A stretch of 63,961 bases of DNA, taken from contig CANMCY010000014.1 of the NCBI GenBank assembly GCA_947496375.1, positions 1-63,961 of the forward strand. Direction: 5' to 3'. How positions within the stretch are numbered: the first letter of the stretch is position 1; the number at the start of each line of letters is the position of its first letter. This stretch comes from Flavobacteriales bacterium (GTDB taxonomy: Bacteria; Bacteroidota; Bacteroidia; NS11-12g; UBA955). A program made the translations under genes and the position numbers. The notes under the pieces were generated by a model. That model did not search any database, was not told where the DNA came from, and saw only the letters and a list, made by a program, of their open reading frames with translations. Positions 62,021-63,961 of this stretch are shown piece by piece.

Positions 62021-63961
62021 CTACAGGTTATTCAAAAACTGTTCCAAGCTGGCTTCATCCGGAATACGTACTTCTCTCGCTTTGCTTCCCAGGTTGGGTC
62101 CAACCACACCTGCATCCTCCAGCTGATCCATCAGTCGGCCTGCGCGGCTATAACCGATTTTCAGGCGACGTTGTATAAGACTGGTACTGCCTATCTGGTT
62201 TTGAACTACCACCCGTGCGGCATCTTCAAACAGGTCATCCCGCTCGTTTGGATCGAAGTTTTCCCCACCACGTCCCTCGCCCGATTCATCTTTCACTTCA
62301 GGAAGGATAAATGCAGTAGAGTAGGCCCTTTGTTCTCCAATATATTCAACAATGCGTTCCACTTCCGGAGTATCAACAAAAGGACATTGCAGGCGAATCA
62401 TTTCATTGCCGCCACTGTAAAGCATATCGCCCTTACCTATGAGCTGGTCGGCGCCATTGCCGTCCAGAATGGTTCGGCTGTCTATTTTACTGGTTACGCG
62501 GAATGCAATACGGGCCGGAAAGTTGGCTTTAATCATACCGGTAATGACATTTACACTGGGGCGCTGGGTTGCCAAAATCAGGTGAATACCAATGGCCCTT
62601 GCCAGCTGTGCAATACGGGCAATGGGTGTTTCAATTTCCTTGCCGGCGGTCATCATCAAATCAGCAACCTCATCTATCACCACTACAATGTAAGGCAGGA
62701 ATTTATGCCCATTCTGCGGGTTCAGTTTTCTTTCCAAAAACCGTGCATTGTATTCTACAATGTTACGCACCATGGCATCCTGCAGCAGTTTATAGCGGTT
62801 ATCCATTTCTACACACAGACTGTTCAGGGTATTGATTACTTTGGTATTGTCGGTAATGATGGCTTCACCATCACCGGGGAGTTTGGCCAGAAAGTGCCGT
62901 TCAATTTTGTTGTAGAGGGTTAGTTCCACTTTTTTGGGATCTACCAGTACGAACTTGATATAGGCAGGGTGTTTCTTGTATAGTAATGAAACCAGGATGG
63001 CATTCAGCCCGACTGATTTACCTTGTCCGGTAGCACCGGCCATCAGCAGGTGGGGCATTTTGGCAAGGTCGGTAACAAAGATTTCATTGCTGATGGTTTT
63101 TCCGAGGGCAACCGGCAGCTGCATGTCGGCTTCCTGAAACTTTTTGCTGGCCAGTACCCCTTTCATGGGAACCATCTCAGGGTTTTTATTGGGGACTTCT
63201 ATCCCAATGGTGCCTTTGCCCGGTATGGGAGCGATGATACGTATGCCCAATGCTGCAAGACTCAGTGCGATATCATCCTCCAGGTTTTTAATTTTAGAAA
63301 TTTTAACTCCGGGTGCAGGAACGATCTCATACAGTGTAACGGTAGGGCCCACGCTGGCCATGATTTTGGATATGCCGATGTTGTAATTTTTCAGCGTATC
63401 GATAATCATGGTTTTACTGCTTTCAATTTCACCCATGTCAATTTCCTGTTTTTTGCTTCCGTAGTCATTTAGCAAATCCAGGGTGGGGTGACGATAGTCT
63501 CTCAATTCCAGGGTAGGGTCGTAAGCCGTGTCTACCCCAAAGTGGGTAGCGGCAGTTTCTCCCAGATTTTCATCCACAAATTCATCCGGGTTGTCAGTTT
63601 TTACTTCTATCTGGAAATTATCATCGTCGTTAAGATTGATAATCTGAGGTTCCGGTTCTGCCACAGGTGGCGGAGGTGGCACAACAACCGGCGTTTCTTC
63701 TTTGATTTTTAATTCGATGGGAGGCAGGGCAGCAACGTCTACGGGCCGATAATCATCGTCTTCATCTTCGTCCACAAAAACAATATCCGGGTCGGTTTCA
63801 GGCGTCGGGTTCTCATCGGCATCATCTTCTATGATACGGGCTCCGGAAATGGCCTCTTCCACTTCTTCCGTTACTTCTTCCATTTCAGGCGATTTTGAAG
63901 GTAATTTGATGCGGTCGAACGGATTGAGGTTCAGGAAGAGCATCACATAGACTACGGCATA
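62021..63961 (-). CDS. ftsK: DNA translocase FtsK, C-terminal part (start beyond the window)
   Basis: The frame stays open to the right edge, where YAVVYVMLFLNLNPFD is the end of the membrane domain; a start inside the window would therefore be wrong. About 646 residues are seen: an acidic/Pro linker (to about 165), the alpha and beta motor domains with Walker A GATGQGKSVGLN and Walker B IVVVIDEVADLMM, LATQRPSVNVITG, and the gamma DNA-reading domain at the end (RRLKIGYSRAGRLMDQLEDAG). It pumps DNA at division and activates XerCD. Confidence 0.95.
   Translation of the reverse strand, partial: YAVVYVMLFLNLNPFDRIKLPSKSPEMEEVTEEVEEAISGARIIEDDADENPTPETDPDIVFVDEDEDDDYRPVDVAALPPIELKIKEETPVVVPPPPPVAEPEPQIINLNDDDNFQIEVKTDNPDEFVDENLGETAATHFGVDTAYDPTLELRDYRHPTLDLLNDYGSKKQEIDMGEIESSKTMIIDTLKNYNIGISKIMASVGPTVTLYEIVPAPGVKISKIKNLEDDIALSLAALGIRIIAPIPGKGTIGIEVPNKNPEMVPMKGVLASKKFQEADMQLPVALGKTISNEIFVTDLAKMPHLLMAGATGQGKSVGLNAILVSLLYKKHPAYIKFVLVDPKKVELTLYNKIERHFLAKLPGDGEAIITDNTKVINTLNSLCVEMDNRYKLLQDAMVRNIVEYNARFLERKLNPQNGHKFLPYIVVVIDEVADLMMTAGKEIETPIARIAQLARAIGIHLILATQRPSVNVITGMIKANFPARIAFRVTSKIDSRTILDGNGADQLIGKGDMLYSGGNEMIRLQCPFVDTPEVERIVEYIGEQRAYSTAFILPEVKDESGEGRGGENFDPNERDDLFEDAARVVVQNQIGSTSLIQRRLKIGYSRAGRLMDQLEDAGVVGPNLGSKAREVRIPDEASLEQFLNNL

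Overview
The window is chromosomal DNA of a member of the phylum Bacteroidota. The grounds are the recurring -7 promoter box TAnnTTTG with short leaders and no Shine-Dalgarno, two proteins ending in type IX secretion (T9SS) C-terminal sorting domains, a PorE-like T9SS/OmpA lipoprotein, a eukaryote-type NADP isocitrate dehydrogenase, a mitochondrial-type aconitase, a three-gene sdhCAB operon and a Bacteroidota-style REP-associated transposase. A chitinophagal or sphingobacterial lineage is plausible, but the sequence alone does not settle genus or family. There are about 47 protein genes, two tRNAs and no CRISPR array.

Bases 1-11,530 are an accessory region. After the tail of an OmpA-family gene comes a perfect 44-bp palindrome, a beta-propeller protein, and a polymorphic-toxin locus: a secreted 1,786-residue protein with Fn3, HELGH metallopeptidase-like and pre-toxin regions and an AT-rich C-terminal tip, overlapped by 4 bp by an 81-codon putative immunity gene. 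Next come an AT-rich GIY-YIG protein with six repeats, a REP-type Y1 transposase in which the catalytic His and Tyr positions look exchanged, a PD-(D/E)XK-like nuclease gene on the other strand, and an unrecognised gene. REP-like hairpins are scattered between them, a second, related palindrome lies at 11,231, and the region ends at tRNA-Arg(ACG).

Bases 11,700-36,480 hold cutC with a GH2 beta-mannosidase-like gene, a convergent GH20 hexosaminidase, a CDF zinc exporter and sucB, a DegP/HtrA protease, kdsA, a PorE-like envelope protein, a miniature T9SS cargo and an M1 aminopeptidase. Then follow tRNA-Asp(GTC) embedded in an array of broken tRNA-Asp copies carrying an 18-bp palindrome, divergent nhaA and ribD, an EamA transporter, a YigZ/IMPACT protein, icd, and an operon of a secreted M48-like peptidase, an outer-membrane protein and a lipoprotein.

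Bases 36,480-63,961 are mostly housekeeping: grpE-dnaJ, ribE, sdhCAB, ruvC, a 2,362-residue PKD/beta-helix T9SS adhesin-like protein, aconitase, an HTH-Fic regulator with a tandem operator over its promoter, a polytopic glycosyltransferase-like protein, a serine hydrolase, a GT2 glycosyltransferase, an Omp28-like lipoprotein overlapped by xerD, a lipoprotein glutathione peroxidase, sucD, lolA and the motor part of ftsK running off the end. Five TCA-cycle loci (sucB, icd, sdhCAB, acn, sucD) lie in one 44-kb stretch as separate transcription units.

The strongest candidates for something undescribed are the toxin-immunity-GIY-YIG cluster between two palindromes, the Tyr/His-exchanged REP transposase with its hairpins, and the tRNA-Asp remnant array.
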